From the NCBI GenBank assembly GCA_047602305.1, contig JASGHO010000001.1, positions 868,001-932,000 on the forward strand: a stretch of 64,000 nucleotides of DNA, written 5' to 3'. Every line of letters starts with the position of its first letter. The first letter of the stretch is position 1. The stretch is from Ancrocorticia sp047602305. GTDB lineage: Bacteria > Actinomycetota > Actinomycetes > Actinomycetales > Actinomycetaceae. The notes under the pieces are model-generated. The model saw only the letters and a program-made list of their open reading frames with translations. It did no database searches and had not been told where the DNA came from. Shown here piece after piece: positions 49,544 through 58,221 of this stretch. Both the position numbers and the translations under genes were made by a program.

Positions 49544-50224
49544 GTGTTTGGAAAGAAGAAGGAAACCGAAGCGGAAGTGACGCCCGAAGAGGTGGCGCCC
49601 GATCTGCCCAAGGGCCAGAGTCCGCGTAAGGGTTCCCCCACGCCCAAGCGCAAGCAGGCGGAAGCAGCCAACCGCCGCCCGATCGTGGCCGATCACCGTA
49701 CTCTGACGAAGGAAGAGAAGCGCATCCGCAAGGCGGAAGAGCGCGCTCACAGCGACGAAATCTGGCGCAAGCAGCAAACGGCCATGAAGACTGGCGACGA
49801 GCGCCACATGCCCGCGCAGCACGCCGGCCCCGTTCGCCGCTTTGCCCGCGACTACCTTGACGCACGCTCCGGCCTCGCGGTGGGCTTCATGCCCATGGCA
49901 CTGGTGCTGCTCGCCTCGATCTTCATCCAGGCGTATTGGCCGCAGATCTTCGTGTACGTGACGCTCGGTGTGTACGGCGTCTTCTTCCTCATGATCCTCG
50001 ACTCCGTGGTGGCCACGCGCAATGCGCGCCTGCTCGCTGAGCACAAGTTCGGTGAGGACAAGGTCCCGCCGCGCTTCTTCTGGCAGATGTTCACCCGCAC
50101 CTTCTACCTGCGTCGCTGGCGTCTGCCGGCCCCCCAGGTCAAGCGTGGCGACTACCCCTTGGGCGGCATGAAGCAGGATCTCAAGGAAGCCCGGCAAGAG
50201 CGCAAGGAACGCAAGAAGGGCTGA
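49544..50224 (+). CDS. DUF3043 membrane protein
   Basis: A 226-residue protein, strongly charged over the first 110 residues (KGQSPRKGSPTPKRKQAEAANRRPI, split here), with two helices at about residues 120-160 (GFMPMALVLLASIFIQAYW, FVYVTLGVYGVFFLMIL) and a basic tail ending RQERKERKKG. This is the actinobacterial DUF3043 pattern; role unknown. The start is GTG at 49544, with GATGGAG 5 nt upstream; the frame opens 16 codons earlier without support. It is divergent from the M20 peptidase gene. Confidence 0.85.
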   Translation: MFGKKKETEAEVTPEEVAPDLPKGQSPRKGSPTPKRKQAEAANRRPIVADHRTLTKEEKRIRKAEERAHSDEIWRKQQTAMKTGDERHMPAQHAGPVRRFARDYLDARSGLAVGFMPMALVLLASIFIQAYWPQIFVYVTLGVYGVFFLMILDSVVATRNARLLAEHKFGEDKVPPRFFWQMFTRTFYLRRWRLPAPQVKRGDYPLGGMKQDLKEARQERKERKKG

Positions 50225-50271
50225 GGCTCCGAGTTTCTCAATGGGAATCCTCGGATTTCCACATAAGCAAG

Positions 50272-50303
50272 CGCGGGAGGCACCACCGGTGGTGCCTCCC
50301 GCG
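50272..50303. terminator. Terminator hairpin after the DUF3043 gene
   Basis: A perfect 16-bp-arm palindrome beginning CGCGGGAGGCACCACC, followed by TTTACTG. Confidence 0.75.
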
Positions 50304-50446
50304 TTTACTGTATTCAGTTCTGGTTGACCCGGCTTGATTGGCTCCCGCTCACCGCCTCGTTAAGCCTTAGCAGACGTTCTCGCATGCATAGCGCTCAATA
50401 ACGTGCACTAAAGCTTAAGTAGGCGAACCTGCTTCAGCTTGGCGGT

Positions 50447-51469
50447 TTAGCCTGCCGTCCTGGCGAGCGCGCGGTTGAGCTTGCCCGGCAGGCACGGCCC
50501 CTCGTAGATGAACGAGGTGAGGATCTCCAGCAGGTCGGCGCCCGCGTTGAGCATACGGTTCGCATCGCTCACGGTGAAGATTCCACCCACGCCAATGATG
50601 ATGCGATCCGGGCCGAGCAGCGTGCGCAGCTGCGTCACAACCGCGACCGCGCGCTCATGCACCGGCGCACCGGACACCCCACCCTCGCCGTAATCGTGGG
50701 CGATGGTGGTGTTGGTGGCCACGACGCCGTCCAGGTCCTCATCGATGACCATCTGCGCCACTTCGGCGATATCCGCGTCCGCGAGGTCCGGGGCGATCTT
50801 CACCAGCACCGGAACGCGGCGCCCGGCCGCCTTCTCCGAGGCTTCGCGAGTTGCCCGGGCGATCTCGCGCAGCGAGTCCACCGCCTGCAAGTCGCGCAGG
50901 CCCGGGGTGTTCGGCGAGGAGACGTTGATGACGAGGTAGTCCGCGTAGCGCGCCAACTTCTCCGCACAGATGGAGTAGTCCTTCGGCGCGTCCTCGGCGG
51001 AGGTCCACTTGTTCTTGCCAATGTTCACACCGACGATGGCGGTGCGCCCCCGCTTGCTCGAGCGCAGCTCGGCGAGCCGCTGCGCAACAGCGTCCGCACC
51101 ATCGTTGTTGAAGCCCATCTTGTTGCGCAGGGCCTTCTTCTCGGTGATGCGCCACGAGCGCGGCTTCTCATTGCCCGGCTGCGGCTTGGGGGTGACGGTA
51201 CCGATTTCGGTGAAGGCAAACCCGAGGGCGATGGTTCCGAGGATCGCCTTGGCGTCCTTGTCCTGGCCCGCGGCCATGCCCACGCGGCCGGGAAGCGGGC
51301 GGGCAAGAAGGCCTCGGAAGGAGCCTCCCCCGCGGTATCCCACGGTGGCCTGGCACAGCGGAGCCAGCGGAGTGCGGCCAAAAATCCCGATGGCCTTCAT
51401 CGCGAAGTGATGCGCCTCCTCGGGATCGGTGCGCACAAGAAGATTGTTGTAGACCCAGCGGTAAAGCAC
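50447..51469 (-). CDS. pyrD: Dihydroorotate dehydrogenase, class 2 (quinone-dependent)
   Basis: The 340-residue membrane-associated flavoenzyme oxidises dihydroorotate to orotate in pyrimidine synthesis and passes electrons to quinone. The N-terminal helices that dock to the membrane are present (MLYRWVYNNLLVRTDPEEAHHFAM). The barrel has AAGQDKDA, RNKMGFNNDGAD, the catalytic Ser in VSSPNTPGLR and IGVGGIFT. GTG at 51469 has GGAGG 5 nt upstream and lies 1 nt after the stop of the small membrane protein gene, so the two form an operon. Confidence 0.94.
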   Translation of the reverse strand: MLYRWVYNNLLVRTDPEEAHHFAMKAIGIFGRTPLAPLCQATVGYRGGGSFRGLLARPLPGRVGMAAGQDKDAKAILGTIALGFAFTEIGTVTPKPQPGNEKPRSWRITEKKALRNKMGFNNDGADAVAQRLAELRSSKRGRTAIVGVNIGKNKWTSAEDAPKDYSICAEKLARYADYLVINVSSPNTPGLRDLQAVDSLREIARATREASEKAAGRRVPVLVKIAPDLADADIAEVAQMVIDEDLDGVVATNTTIAHDYGEGGVSGAPVHERAVAVVTQLRTLLGPDRIIIGVGGIFTVSDANRMLNAGADLLEILTSFIYEGPCLPGKLNRALARTAG

Positions 51470-51470
51470 G

Positions 51471-51908
51471 TCAGCCTCCGTTACGAGTTGCTATTTGTGA
51501 GGGTGCAGACCAGATGAGCCAGATGACGGCCGCTACGGCACCCGCGAGCGGCAGGAAGAAATAGGTGGACCCAGCCTGGTACCACGGATTGACCGGGAGC
51601 AATACGTCAGTTTCCAGGAACAACGCACCAAGCGGGGCGAGAACGTTGATCGTCCATGAAGTACCAGCAAGGCGCCTCATTCTCAGGCCATTGTGAATAA
51701 CCCCGACCGAGCCCGCCACCCAGACCAAATCCGCAAGCAACGTGGTGAGCGCCGTGGCAATATCACCCTGTTGGAAGGCCGCCGTGGACGCAACGATTCC
51801 TCGCCATGTGAAGATCACCGCCCCCACGGCCAAAGCCATGAGCAGTATGCGTGGCCAGCCGTGCGTGGACGCACGGGTGTCACGGATCGGTTGGTTCTCT
51901 TCGCTCAC
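51471..51908 (-). CDS. Hypothetical four-helix membrane protein
   Basis: A 145-residue protein with four hydrophobic segments (ILLMALAVGAVIFTWRGIVAS, ALTTLLADLVWVAGSVGVI, INVLAPLGALFL, YFFLPLAGAVAAVIWLIW). I do not recognise the family. The start may be the TTG at 51911 or the GTG at 51908; AAAGGAA lies upstream of both. It is immediately upstream of pyrD on the same strand and its mRNA region overlaps the divergent pepA promoter. Confidence 0.7.
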   Translation of the reverse strand: MSEENQPIRDTRASTHGWPRILLMALAVGAVIFTWRGIVASTAAFQQGDIATALTTLLADLVWVAGSVGVIHNGLRMRRLAGTSWTINVLAPLGALFLETDVLLPVNPWYQAGSTYFFLPLAGAVAAVIWLIWSAPSQIATRNGG

Positions 51909-51949
51909 CAATGATTCCTTTGTTCCAGTTTCCCCGAGAGAGGGTGCCG

Positions 51950-51955
51950 TACCAT
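51950..51955 (+). promoter_or_regulatory. Probable -10 box of a leaderless mRNA (leucyl aminopeptidase)
   Basis: TACCAT, 6 nt before the ATG at 51962. Confidence 0.5.
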
Positions 51956-51961
51956 GGCGTT

Positions 51962-53410
51962 ATGACTATCATTGCAGCTTCTCCGACGACGACGCCACAG
52001 GGCGGCGCTCTGGTCATCGGCATTCCAACCACCAAGGATACAGACTCTTCCATGGGCGCAGCCTGGGAATCCAGTGCGCTGGACTCCGCAGCGCTCGCCG
52101 AGCTGCGCACGGCCCTGACGACCCTCGGTGCGTCGAACGCGCGGGAGACAATCACCCGTCTGACCCTGCCGAGCTGCCCGGACCTGCAGATTGTTGCCGT
52201 AGCGCTGGGAAGCTCGCCCTCGGCCCATGACCTGCGCCAGTGCGTCGGAGCCGCGCTGCGCGTACCGAAGCTGCCCGAGGACGTCGTCGTCGATATTCCT
52301 CACACCCAAGCCGACGAACTTGTGGCGGTTGCCGAAGGGGCCCTTCTCGGGGCGTATCGGTTCACCAAGTACCGCAGCAAGAAGCAGCCTGAGGCCGCGA
52401 ACTTGACCATTCTCACAACCGTGGCGGATGCGGACACGCTGCTGGCGCGGGCCGCGGTCCTCGCCGAGGCGCAGAATGCCGTACGCGATCTCGTCAACAC
52501 TCCCGCTGGCGATCTGCGCACGGTGGAACTTGCGGCCGCGGCACTGGAGATGGCCGAGGGAACCGGCATCACCGCCGAAGTCTGGGACGAGGAGAAACTG
52601 GCCGCGCAGGGATGCGGCGGATTGCTCGGAGTGGGTGCCGGTTCCGCCTCCCCCAGCCGGATGGTGCGCCTGGCCTGGGAGCCGGAAGGCGCGGAGCGTT
52701 CTGTGGCACTCGTGGGCAAGGGCATCACCTTCGATTCCGGCGGCTACAGCCTCAAGACGCATGCCGGAATGCTCGATATGAAGACGGACATGACCGGTGC
52801 GGCAACGGTGGCGGCCGTCGTCGTCGCTGCGGCAAAACTCAACCTGCCCGTCAAGGTGACGGCGTGGATGTGCATCGCCGAGAACATGATCTCCGGGACC
52901 GCCACCCGCCTCGGTGACGTGCTCACCCTCGCCAACGGAACCACCGTGGAGATCAACAACACGGACGCCGAGGGACGGCTCGTCCTCGCTGACGGACTGA
53001 CGCACGCGCTGCGCGAGAAGCCGGACGAGGTGATCGACGTCGCCACGCTGACAGGCGCCCAGATCGTCGCGCTTGGCGGGCGCTACGCCGGACTCATGGG
53101 AACTGAAGCTCTGACCTCGGCTCTTGCCGCAGATGCGGACTGCGCCGGGGAACTCATCTGGACCATGCCGCTGCCCGCCTACCTGCGCAAATCGCTCGAT
53201 TCGCCAGTGGCCGACATGAAGAACTCCGGAAGCCGATTCGGCGGCATGCTGGTGGCCGGACTCTTCCTCAAGGAGTTTGTCGGTGACACGCCGTGGGCAC
53301 ACATCGACATCGCCGGGCCCTCCTACAACAACGAGGAGCCGTGGGGCTACACCCCCAAGGGTGCCACCGGCTACGCCGTGCGCACGCTCCTCACGCACCT
53401 CGGGGCGTGA
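51962..53410 (+). CDS. pepA: Leucyl aminopeptidase, M17 family
   Basis: The 482-residue cytosolic enzyme with two metal ions removes N-terminal residues from peptides. The M17 signature is NNTDAEGRLVLAD (residues near 325). Other metal-site and active-site segments are VGKGITFDSGGYSLK, DMKTDMTGAA and the ATLTGAQIVALG strand. The N-terminal domain is normal in length. The frame is open for 37 codons before this ATG, antisense to the small membrane gene, but homology begins here and no Shine-Dalgarno is present. Same neighbourhood as Rv2213 (pepB). Confidence 0.95.
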   Translation: MTIIAASPTTTPQGGALVIGIPTTKDTDSSMGAAWESSALDSAALAELRTALTTLGASNARETITRLTLPSCPDLQIVAVALGSSPSAHDLRQCVGAALRVPKLPEDVVVDIPHTQADELVAVAEGALLGAYRFTKYRSKKQPEAANLTILTTVADADTLLARAAVLAEAQNAVRDLVNTPAGDLRTVELAAAALEMAEGTGITAEVWDEEKLAAQGCGGLLGVGAGSASPSRMVRLAWEPEGAERSVALVGKGITFDSGGYSLKTHAGMLDMKTDMTGAATVAAVVVAAAKLNLPVKVTAWMCIAENMISGTATRLGDVLTLANGTTVEINNTDAEGRLVLADGLTHALREKPDEVIDVATLTGAQIVALGGRYAGLMGTEALTSALAADADCAGELIWTMPLPAYLRKSLDSPVADMKNSGSRFGGMLVAGLFLKEFVGDTPWAHIDIAGPSYNNEEPWGYTPKGATGYAVRTLLTHLGA

Positions 53411-53429
53411 GGCGAAAGGGCGCGCTGCA

Positions 53430-53768
53430 CTACCGCCCGCGCTGCTGGCGCAGATTCCACTGCCGCATCGAATCGGGGTAGCCAGTCTTGACAATCTCAT
53501 AGAATGGGATGCCCAAATCGTTGGCAATGGACGCCGCCGTGGACAAATCGGGGACACGGCGGCGTGTCCATTCGCCGTCGCGAGCAACAAGCAACAGGGC
53601 GGATTGCTCACGGGGAGTCTCAGGCTCGAAGTAGGACTCAACTCCTACTCGAGAGGCCACAAACTGCTGAAAATGGGACAGAGTCGCCGACTTTGCGGCG
53701 CGCTGATCATGGCGCGAGGTGTTCGCAGAGCTGTTGTTCTTAGGCGCGCGGCGCGAGAAAAGTCCCAT
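53430..53768 (-). CDS. Small conserved protein of unknown function
   Basis: A 112-residue protein starting MGLFSRRAPKNNSSANTSRHD with a basic N-terminus, then a globular part (SHFQQFVASRVGVESYFEPETPREQSALLLVARDGEWTRRRVPD) and ending YPDSMRQWNLRQQRGR. Proteins with this C-terminal YP..MR.W pattern occur in actinobacteria near pepA/lpd, function unknown to me. TACCCT lies 6 nt before the ATG with no Shine-Dalgarno. It is convergent with pepA, 19 bp apart. Confidence 0.75.
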   Translation of the reverse strand: MGLFSRRAPKNNSSANTSRHDQRAAKSATLSHFQQFVASRVGVESYFEPETPREQSALLLVARDGEWTRRRVPDLSTAASIANDLGIPFYEIVKTGYPDSMRQWNLRQQRGR

Positions 53769-53774
53769 ACACCA

Positions 53775-53780
53775 AGGGTA
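53775..53780 (-). promoter_or_regulatory. Probable -10 box of a leaderless mRNA (112-residue protein)
   Basis: TACCCT on the minus strand, 6 nt before the ATG at 53768. Confidence 0.5.
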
Positions 53781-53973
53781 TCCGCCTTTCCTCCCCAGAT
53801 GCATCCAACTCGGGTGCTCAAATCAATTCGCGGCTCTCGGCGAGAAATCCCACCCTATTTTGTTGTTCGTGGCACAATGAAAGAGTTGTGAAACTCGCTT
53901 CCCAAAGATAGATAATTGGGACGTAGGTACTAGTCGTAAGGGCTAGACCATTCCGAGCTCGAGGGAGAGGTAC

Positions 53974-55350
53974 GTGGCTGACACGCAGGAATACGACATT
54001 GTGGTGCTCGGAGCGGGTAGTGGTGGCTACGCTGCCGCGATGCGCGCTTCACAGCTCGGTCTGAAAGTCGCACTCATCGAAGGTGACAAGGTGGGTGGCA
54101 CGTGCCTACACCGCGGCTGCATTCCGACCAAGGCACTGTTGCACGCGGCTGAAGTCGCCGATGAGATGCGCGAGGGCGCTTCGATTGGCGTTCGTGGCAC
54201 ATTCGAGGGCATCGACATGGGCGCCCTCAACGCTTACAAGAACACCGTTATTGAGCGGATGTACAAGGGTCTGACCGGCCTTGTGGACTCCCGCGGCGTG
54301 GATACCATCCACGGCTGGGGCCGCTTGGTAGACAAGAACACCGTTGAGGTAGATGGCAAGCATTACCGTGGCAAGAATGTCATTCTTGCGTCGGGCTCCT
54401 TCTCCAAGACCATCGGTCTGGACATCACGGGCCGCGTCATCACCTCCGATCAGGCGCTCAACATGAACGAAGTGCCCGGCTCGGCCATCATCCTGGGCGG
54501 CGGCGTCATTGGCGTCGAGTTCGCTTCGGTATGGAAGTCCTATGGCACCGACGTGACCATTATTGAAGGCCTGCCCAACCTCGTCCCGAACGAGGACCCG
54601 GCAGTCTCCAAGACTCTCGAGCGTGCATTCCGCAAGCGCGGTATCAAGTTCCAGACCAAGACGATGTTCGATCGTGTGGAGCAGACCGCCACCGGCGTCA
54701 CCGTCTACACCCAGAACGGCAAGACCTTCTCGGCCGATTACCTGCTCATTGCCATTGGCCGTGGCCCCGCCACCGCCAACCTCGGCTACGAGGAAGTTGG
54801 CGTCGCCATGGATCGCGGCTTCGTTCTGACCAACGAGCGCCTCGAGACCAACGTCCCGGGCGTCTACGCGATCGGCGACATCGTCCCCGGCCTCCAGCTC
54901 GCTCACCGCGGCTTCCTCCAGGGCATCTTCGTTGCCGAGGAGCTCGCGGGCCTGAACCCCAAGGTGATCGTCGAGAACCACATTCCTCGCGTGACCTTCT
55001 GCAACCCGGAGATCGCTTCCGTTGGCCTGAACCAGAACAAGGCCGAGGAGATCTACGGCAAGGAGAACATCGAGGCCGTTGAATTCAATTTGGCTGGCAA
55101 CGGTAAGTCCCAGATGCTTGGCACCGCGGGCTTCGTTAAGCTGGTTCGTCAGAAGGATGGCCCCATCGTTGGCTTCCACGCCATTGGCGCCCGCATGGGC
55201 GAGCAGGTTGGCGAGGGCCAGTTGATGGTTGCCTGGGAGTCCCAGCCTGAGGACTTCGAGGGTCTCATCCACGCCCATCCAACCCAGAACGAGTCTATCG
55301 GCGAGGCCATCCTGGCTCTTGCTGGTAAGCCGCTCCACACTCACAACTGA
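53974..55350 (+). CDS. lpdA: Dihydrolipoyl dehydrogenase (E3)
   Basis: The 458-residue flavoprotein re-oxidises dihydrolipoyl groups of 2-oxoacid dehydrogenase and glycine cleavage complexes using NAD+. The FAD motif is VVLGAGSGGYAAAMRA; the redox disulfide is GGTCLHRGCIPTK; the NAD motif is ILGGGVIGVEFASV; the C-terminal His-Glu pair is HAHPTQNES. GTG at 53974 is preceded by GAGGGAGAGG. It lies 20 bp before sucB on the same strand and forms an operon with it. It presumably also serves the GcvPHT system encoded in the same window. Confidence 0.96.
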   Translation: MADTQEYDIVVLGAGSGGYAAAMRASQLGLKVALIEGDKVGGTCLHRGCIPTKALLHAAEVADEMREGASIGVRGTFEGIDMGALNAYKNTVIERMYKGLTGLVDSRGVDTIHGWGRLVDKNTVEVDGKHYRGKNVILASGSFSKTIGLDITGRVITSDQALNMNEVPGSAIILGGGVIGVEFASVWKSYGTDVTIIEGLPNLVPNEDPAVSKTLERAFRKRGIKFQTKTMFDRVEQTATGVTVYTQNGKTFSADYLLIAIGRGPATANLGYEEVGVAMDRGFVLTNERLETNVPGVYAIGDIVPGLQLAHRGFLQGIFVAEELAGLNPKVIVENHIPRVTFCNPEIASVGLNQNKAEEIYGKENIEAVEFNLAGNGKSQMLGTAGFVKLVRQKDGPIVGFHAIGARMGEQVGEGQLMVAWESQPEDFEGLIHAHPTQNESIGEAILALAGKPLHTHN

Positions 55351-55370
55351 GACGAGGGATTGAGTAAATC

Positions 55371-57146
55371 ATGTCCGTAGAAATCAAGATGCCAGCCCTT
55401 GGTGAGTCCGTCACCGAAGGCACCGTCACCACCTGGCTGAAGAGCGTGGGCGACACCGTCGAGTTGGACGAGCCAATCCTCGAGGTCTCCACCGACAAGG
55501 TCGATACCGAAGTTCCTTCACCCGCCGCGGGTGTTCTTGAGCAGATTCTGGTTCAGGAAGATGAGGAAGTCTCCGTGGGCACCGTCCTCGGTCTGATCGG
55601 TGATGGCTCCGGCGCAGCTGCCCCGGCAGCTGCGGCCCCTGTTGCTGCTCCGGTTGCCCCGGCACCGGTTGCTGCTCCCCCGGCTCCCGTTGCTCCTCCG
55701 GCACCTCCCGCCCCCGCTCCAGTTGCCGCCGCTCCGGCTGCTGCACCGGCGAACGACGGCGTCGCCGTCACCATGCCCGCTCTCGGCGAGTCCGTCACCG
55801 AAGGCACCGTCACCACCTGGCTGAAGGCCGAGGGTGACACCGTCGAGCAGGACGAGCCCATCCTCGAGGTCTCCACCGACAAGGTGGACACCGAGGTTCC
55901 CTCCCCCGCCTCCGGCGTGCTTCAGCGCATCGTTGTTGGCGAGGACGAGACGGTCACCGTTGGCACCGTACTGGCTTACATCGGCGATGGTTCGGCTCCG
56001 GCTCCCGCCCCTGTGGCTGCTGCTCCCGCGGCACCTGCACCGGCTCCCGTTGCGCCTCCCGCACCGGTTGCTGCTCCGGCACCTGTTGCTCCTCCGGCTC
56101 CGCCCGCCCCCGTGGCTGCAGCTCCGGTGACCCCGCCGGCCCCTGCCGCTCCGGCTCCGGTTGCTGCTGCTCCGGTCGCCACTGCTGCTGAGCCCAGCGG
56201 CTACGTCACCCCGATCGTGCGCAAGCTTGCTCGCGAGAACGATATCGATCTCGCCTCGCTCAAGGGCACCGGCGTGGGTGGCCGTATCCGTCGCCAGGAC
56301 GTCGAGGATGCCATCAAGGCTGCTGAAGAGGCCAAGCGTGCTGCTGAGGCCGCCAAGGCTGCTGCGGCTGCCGCCCCGGCACCGGCCGCTGCTCCGGCAG
56401 CTGCCAAGCCGTCCGCCGAGGCTGCTCAGCTGCGTGGCACCACGCAGAAGATGAGCCGTATGCGTCAGGTCATCTCCAAGCGCATGGTTGATTCGCTGCA
56501 GGTTGCCGCCCAGCTCACCACCGTGGTGGAAGCGGACGTCACCAAGATCTTCGCTCTGCGCGCTGCCAAGAAGAACGAGTTCCAGGAGAAGACCGGCACC
56601 AAGCTGACCTTCCTGCCGTTCTTCGTCAAGGCTGCCACGGATACCCTGAAGTCGCATCCGAAGATCAACGCATCGATCGATGACAAGAACGTCACCTACT
56701 GGGATCACGAGCACATCGGCATCGCCGTTGACGCCCCCAAGGGTCTCATGGTTCCGGTCATCAAGGACGCCGGTGACCTCAACATTGCTGGCATCGCCAA
56801 GGCCATCAATGACAAGGCCGCGCGCGTTCGTAACTCTACGATCTCGCCGGATGAGCTCTCTGGCTCGACCTTCACGATCACGAACACTGGTTCCGCCGGC
56901 GCTCTGTTCGACACCCCGATTGTCAACCTGCCTGAAGTTGCGATTCTCGGTATCGGAACGATCGTCAAGCGCCCGGCAGTGATCAAGGATGCTGACGGCA
57001 ACGAGGTCATTGGCCTGCGCAACATGGTCTACCTGGCCCTCAGCTACGATCATCGCCTCGTCGATGGCGCGGACGCCGGCCGTTACCTCTCCGATCTCAA
57101 GCGTCGCCTTGAGGCTGGAGACTTCGAGGGCGATCTCGGCATCTGA
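55371..57146 (+). CDS. sucB: Dihydrolipoamide acyltransferase E2 (2-oxoglutarate dehydrogenase type, actinobacterial SucB/DlaT)
   Basis: The 591-residue protein has two lipoyl domains (ILEVSTDKVDTEVPSPA in each, around residues 28 and 161, each with the lipoylated Lys). Ala/Pro-rich swinging linkers follow, then a peripheral subunit-binding domain (YVTPIVRKLARENDIDLASL around residue 280) and a C-terminal catalytic domain ending SYDHRLVDGADAGRYL with the catalytic His. In actinobacteria this E2 can serve both pyruvate and oxoglutarate complexes, so the acyl specificity is uncertain. It is translated just after lpdA, with GAGGGATTGAG upstream. A strong hairpin follows. Confidence 0.94.
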   Translation: MSVEIKMPALGESVTEGTVTTWLKSVGDTVELDEPILEVSTDKVDTEVPSPAAGVLEQILVQEDEEVSVGTVLGLIGDGSGAAAPAAAAPVAAPVAPAPVAAPPAPVAPPAPPAPAPVAAAPAAAPANDGVAVTMPALGESVTEGTVTTWLKAEGDTVEQDEPILEVSTDKVDTEVPSPASGVLQRIVVGEDETVTVGTVLAYIGDGSAPAPAPVAAAPAAPAPAPVAPPAPVAAPAPVAPPAPPAPVAAAPVTPPAPAAPAPVAAAPVATAAEPSGYVTPIVRKLARENDIDLASLKGTGVGGRIRRQDVEDAIKAAEEAKRAAEAAKAAAAAAPAPAAAPAAAKPSAEAAQLRGTTQKMSRMRQVISKRMVDSLQVAAQLTTVVEADVTKIFALRAAKKNEFQEKTGTKLTFLPFFVKAATDTLKSHPKINASIDDKNVTYWDHEHIGIAVDAPKGLMVPVIKDAGDLNIAGIAKAINDKAARVRNSTISPDELSGSTFTITNTGSAGALFDTPIVNLPEVAILGIGTIVKRPAVIKDADGNEVIGLRNMVYLALSYDHRLVDGADAGRYLSDLKRRLEAGDFEGDLGI

Positions 57147-57190
57147 GTACCTCATCTGAGTAGCCAAGGTTTACTCAGTATCTAAGGTCA

Positions 57191-57227
57191 CGGAGGGGCC
57201 CGGTGGATTTTCCACCGGGCCCCTCCG
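57191..57227. terminator. Terminator hairpin after sucB
   Basis: A perfect 17-bp stem beginning CGGAGGGGCCCGGTGGA with a TTT loop, 45 nt after the sucB stop. Confidence 0.8.
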
Positions 57228-57519
57228 TTCATGTTCGGCCGACAACCACTTCCATCGTCTCGGAGAAACCATGTTCTCGGCGAGAAACCACACCCTCGGC
57301 GAGAGTCCACGGTAACGGCCCCGCGTTTCGGAGAAACCACACTTTCGGCAAGAGTCCACAGTTACGGTCCCATTATTTCCGTGGTTTGTCGCGGGGAACC
57401 GTGGTTTGTCGCGGGGAACCGTGGTTTGTCGCGGGGAACCGTGGTTTGTCGCGGGGAACCGTGGTTTGTCGCCAGAACAGTTGTTTCTTCAGCTGCTCAT
57501 CCCACACTTCTTCGGGAAC
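57228..57519. other. Repeat-filled convergent intergenic region
   Basis: Between the sucB terminator and a convergent gene end. It holds degenerate copies of (C)GGAGAAACCA/CGAGAAACCAC, a pair of about 37-bp imperfect repeats near 57290 and 57330, and then the 20-bp tandem array at 57381. The two halves are roughly inverted relatives (GCGAGAAACCAC versus GTGGTTTGTCGC). No gene is supported. Confidence 0.65.
57381..57480 (+). repeat. 20-bp tandem repeat, four perfect units plus one diverged
   Basis: GTGGTTTGTCGCGGGGAACC at 57381, 57401, 57421 and 57441, then GTGGTTTGTCGCCAGAACAG at 57461. There are no spacers, so it is not a CRISPR array. Confidence 0.95.
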
Positions 57520-58221
57520 TCACGCCTCACACTCCAGCACCTCGTCGAGGCGCCAGGGATTGGGTGTGAGTAACCAGCGCGCGCATCGCTCCTCCAACGG
57601 GCCGACGGCGGCCTGCCCCTCCACCTCCAGCTCCTCCTGGATGGTGGTTACCTCGACGGCCACACGAGCGTTGTGGTCACCAACATTCTGCAGGTCCTTC
57701 ACATCCAACTCATCCAACTCATCCGGGCCCAGCACCTTCACCCCTTGCACTTCCGTGCGGAGGCTGATGATGCTGGCATCTTCCAGCTCTCGCAGCAGTT
57801 CCTCATCCGCCCCGCGCACGGGACTGCCGGGCACGCTCAGCGCATTCAGTTCGGTTTTGCTCTTGTAGAGCAGGGCCATATCTCGGCGCCGCACAAGATC
57901 TCGCACGATGGCCAACATCTGCTCATGGTCAGGGAGCGCCTCTCCATTCGCAGTCTTCACGTCAGTTCCGGCAACACTGCCATCCGTTCCGGCAACACTG
58001 CCATCCGTTCCGGCAACACTGCCATCCGTTCCGGAACTCTCGGCAGTAGTACGGGCGGTAGCGCCCCCAGTACGGGAGTGCGCTGCGCCGTCGTCGCCGG
58101 AATTCGTGCTCTCCCCAGACGGACCGGAGGTGGGAGCGTCCCCTTCCCCAAGCGGCACAACAAGGGCGACGACGAGCCCGAGGACCAGTCCGAATACGAG
58201 AGCCAGCAATCCACGCTTCAT
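57520..58221 (-). CDS. Hypothetical exported or membrane-anchored protein with GTDGSVA repeats
   Basis: The 233-residue protein has one N-terminal hydrophobic segment (GLLALVFGLVLGLVVALVVPLG), either an uncleaved anchor or signal peptide. A Ser/Thr/Gly-rich linker contains three GTDGSVA repeats encoded by exact 21-bp units. The C-terminal soluble domain is about 140 residues (ALPDHEQMLAIVRDLVRRRDMALL ... VAVEVTTIQEELEVEG). I do not recognise the domain. ATG at 58221 has AGGAGAAG just upstream; the frame opens 61 codons earlier through low-complexity DNA. Confidence 0.7.
   Translation of the reverse strand: MKRGLLALVFGLVLGLVVALVVPLGEGDAPTSGPSGESTNSGDDGAAHSRTGGATARTTAESSGTDGSVAGTDGSVAGTDGSVAGTDVKTANGEALPDHEQMLAIVRDLVRRRDMALLYKSKTELNALSVPGSPVRGADEELLRELEDASIISLRTEVQGVKVLGPDELDELDVKDLQNVGDHNARVAVEVTTIQEELEVEGQAAVGPLEERCARWLLTPNPWRLDEVLECEA
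57966..58028. repeat. 21-bp tandem repeat inside a coding region, three units
   Basis: TTCCGGCAACACTGCCATCCG repeated exactly at 57966, 57987 and 58008, encoding (minus strand) the GTDGSVA units. It preserves reading frame. Confidence 0.95.

Noticed and set aside
57381..57480. CRISPR array
   Set aside because: The 20-bp units are directly abutting with no spacers, and no cas genes are in the window.
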